From positions 1 through 8,985 of the forward strand of contig JAQUJJ010000143.1 of the NCBI GenBank assembly GCA_028681035.1: DNA of 8,985 nt. Reading direction: 5' to 3'. The translations under genes and the position numbers were made by a program. This DNA comes from Candidatus Cloacimonadota bacterium. Its GTDB lineage: Bacteria; Cloacimonadota; Cloacimonadia; Cloacimonadales; Cloacimonadaceae. The notes beneath the pieces were generated by a model. That model was not told the DNA's origin, made no database searches, and saw only the letters and a program-made list of their open reading frames with translations. Of the stretch, positions 8,678 through 8,985 are shown in pieces; position 1 is the first letter of the stretch, and the number at the start of each line of letters is the position of its first letter.

Positions 8678-8985
8678 TGAATATAATAGATCGGGGATAA
8701 ACAGGATTTTGGGGGTTTCCATTAGATGAGATTAATAGATAGGGGATGAACAGGATGAACAGGATTTTGGGGATTTCCTTTAGATGAGATTAATAGATAA
8801 GGGATGAACAGGATGAACAGGATTTTGGGGATTTCCTTTAGATGAGATTAATAGATAAGGGATGAACAGGATGAACAGGATTTTGGGGATTTCCTTTAGA
8901 TGAGATTAATAGATAAGGGATGAACAGGATGAACAGGATTTTGGGGATTTCCTTTAGATGAGATTAATAGATAAGGGATGAACAG
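8678..8985. repeat. 58-bp tandem repeat array, truncated by the window end
   Basis: A 58-bp unit (beginning ATTTTGGGGATTTCC) starts at 8706, 8764, 8822, 8880 and 8938. The units from 8764 on are identical, the last cut after 48 bases by the window edge. The 8706 unit differs at three positions, and a partial, more diverged unit precedes it at 8678-8705. Each full unit contains GATGAACAG twice in a row; the leading partial unit has only one, as GATAAACAG. The length is not a multiple of three and stop codons occur, so it is not coding. There are no variable spacers, so it is not CRISPR. It begins 2 bases after the glgP stop and fills the rest of the window; nothing else is seen there. Confidence 0.92.

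Noticed and set aside
8678..8985. CRISPR array
   Set aside because: The 58-bp units are contiguous and identical with no variable spacers, and no cas gene is near.

Overview
The window carries five protein genes of an anaerobic-type bacterium, separated by intergenic spacers rich in repeats. The housekeeping genes are bacterial. The secreted repeat protein ends in an FlgD-like / type IX-like C-terminal module starting FPNPF, a combination typical of the Fibrobacteres-Chlorobi-Bacteroidetes neighbourhood, including Cloacimonadota. A Cloacimonadota-like source is my inference from that protein style; no marker in the window proves it.

Layout. Positions 1-186 hold the upstream region and a possible promoter of a two-gene ribosomal operon, rplU (L21) and rpmA (L27), on the + strand, closed by a strong intrinsic terminator at 827-858. 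A 62-bp sequence duplicated in tandem (871-932 and 936-997) fills the gap between this terminator and the terminator of the convergent gene groL (GroEL, - strand, 1048-2676). groL has no groES beside it, but it has a clear CIRCE operator (2718-2744) just downstream of its promoter, so HrcA-type heat-shock repression is expected.

From about 2861 to 5877 lies a distinct module. A large gene (3322-5448) encodes a secreted beta-propeller protein of about 14 LVIVD-type repeats with a C-terminal sorting-type domain. It sits between two direct copies of a 339-bp non-coding element (2861-3199 and 5539-5877), whose core 331 bp differ at only 6 positions. The element has imperfect terminal inverted repeats and looks like a MITE. 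The whole unit could be lost or duplicated by recombination between the copies.

Downstream is a 110-nt sequence (5888-5997) that can fold into a branched structure. After it comes a monocistronic glycogen/maltodextrin phosphorylase gene, glgP (6174-8675), with its own promoter-like sequence. The window ends inside a tandem array of a 58-bp unit (8706 to beyond 8985) with at least four identical copies.

The genes do not form one pathway: translation (L21/L27), protein folding (GroEL) and storage-glucan breakdown (GlgP) are independent functions. The most unusual content is the repeat-flanked surface-protein gene and the four different non-coding repeat or fold elements in under 9 kb.
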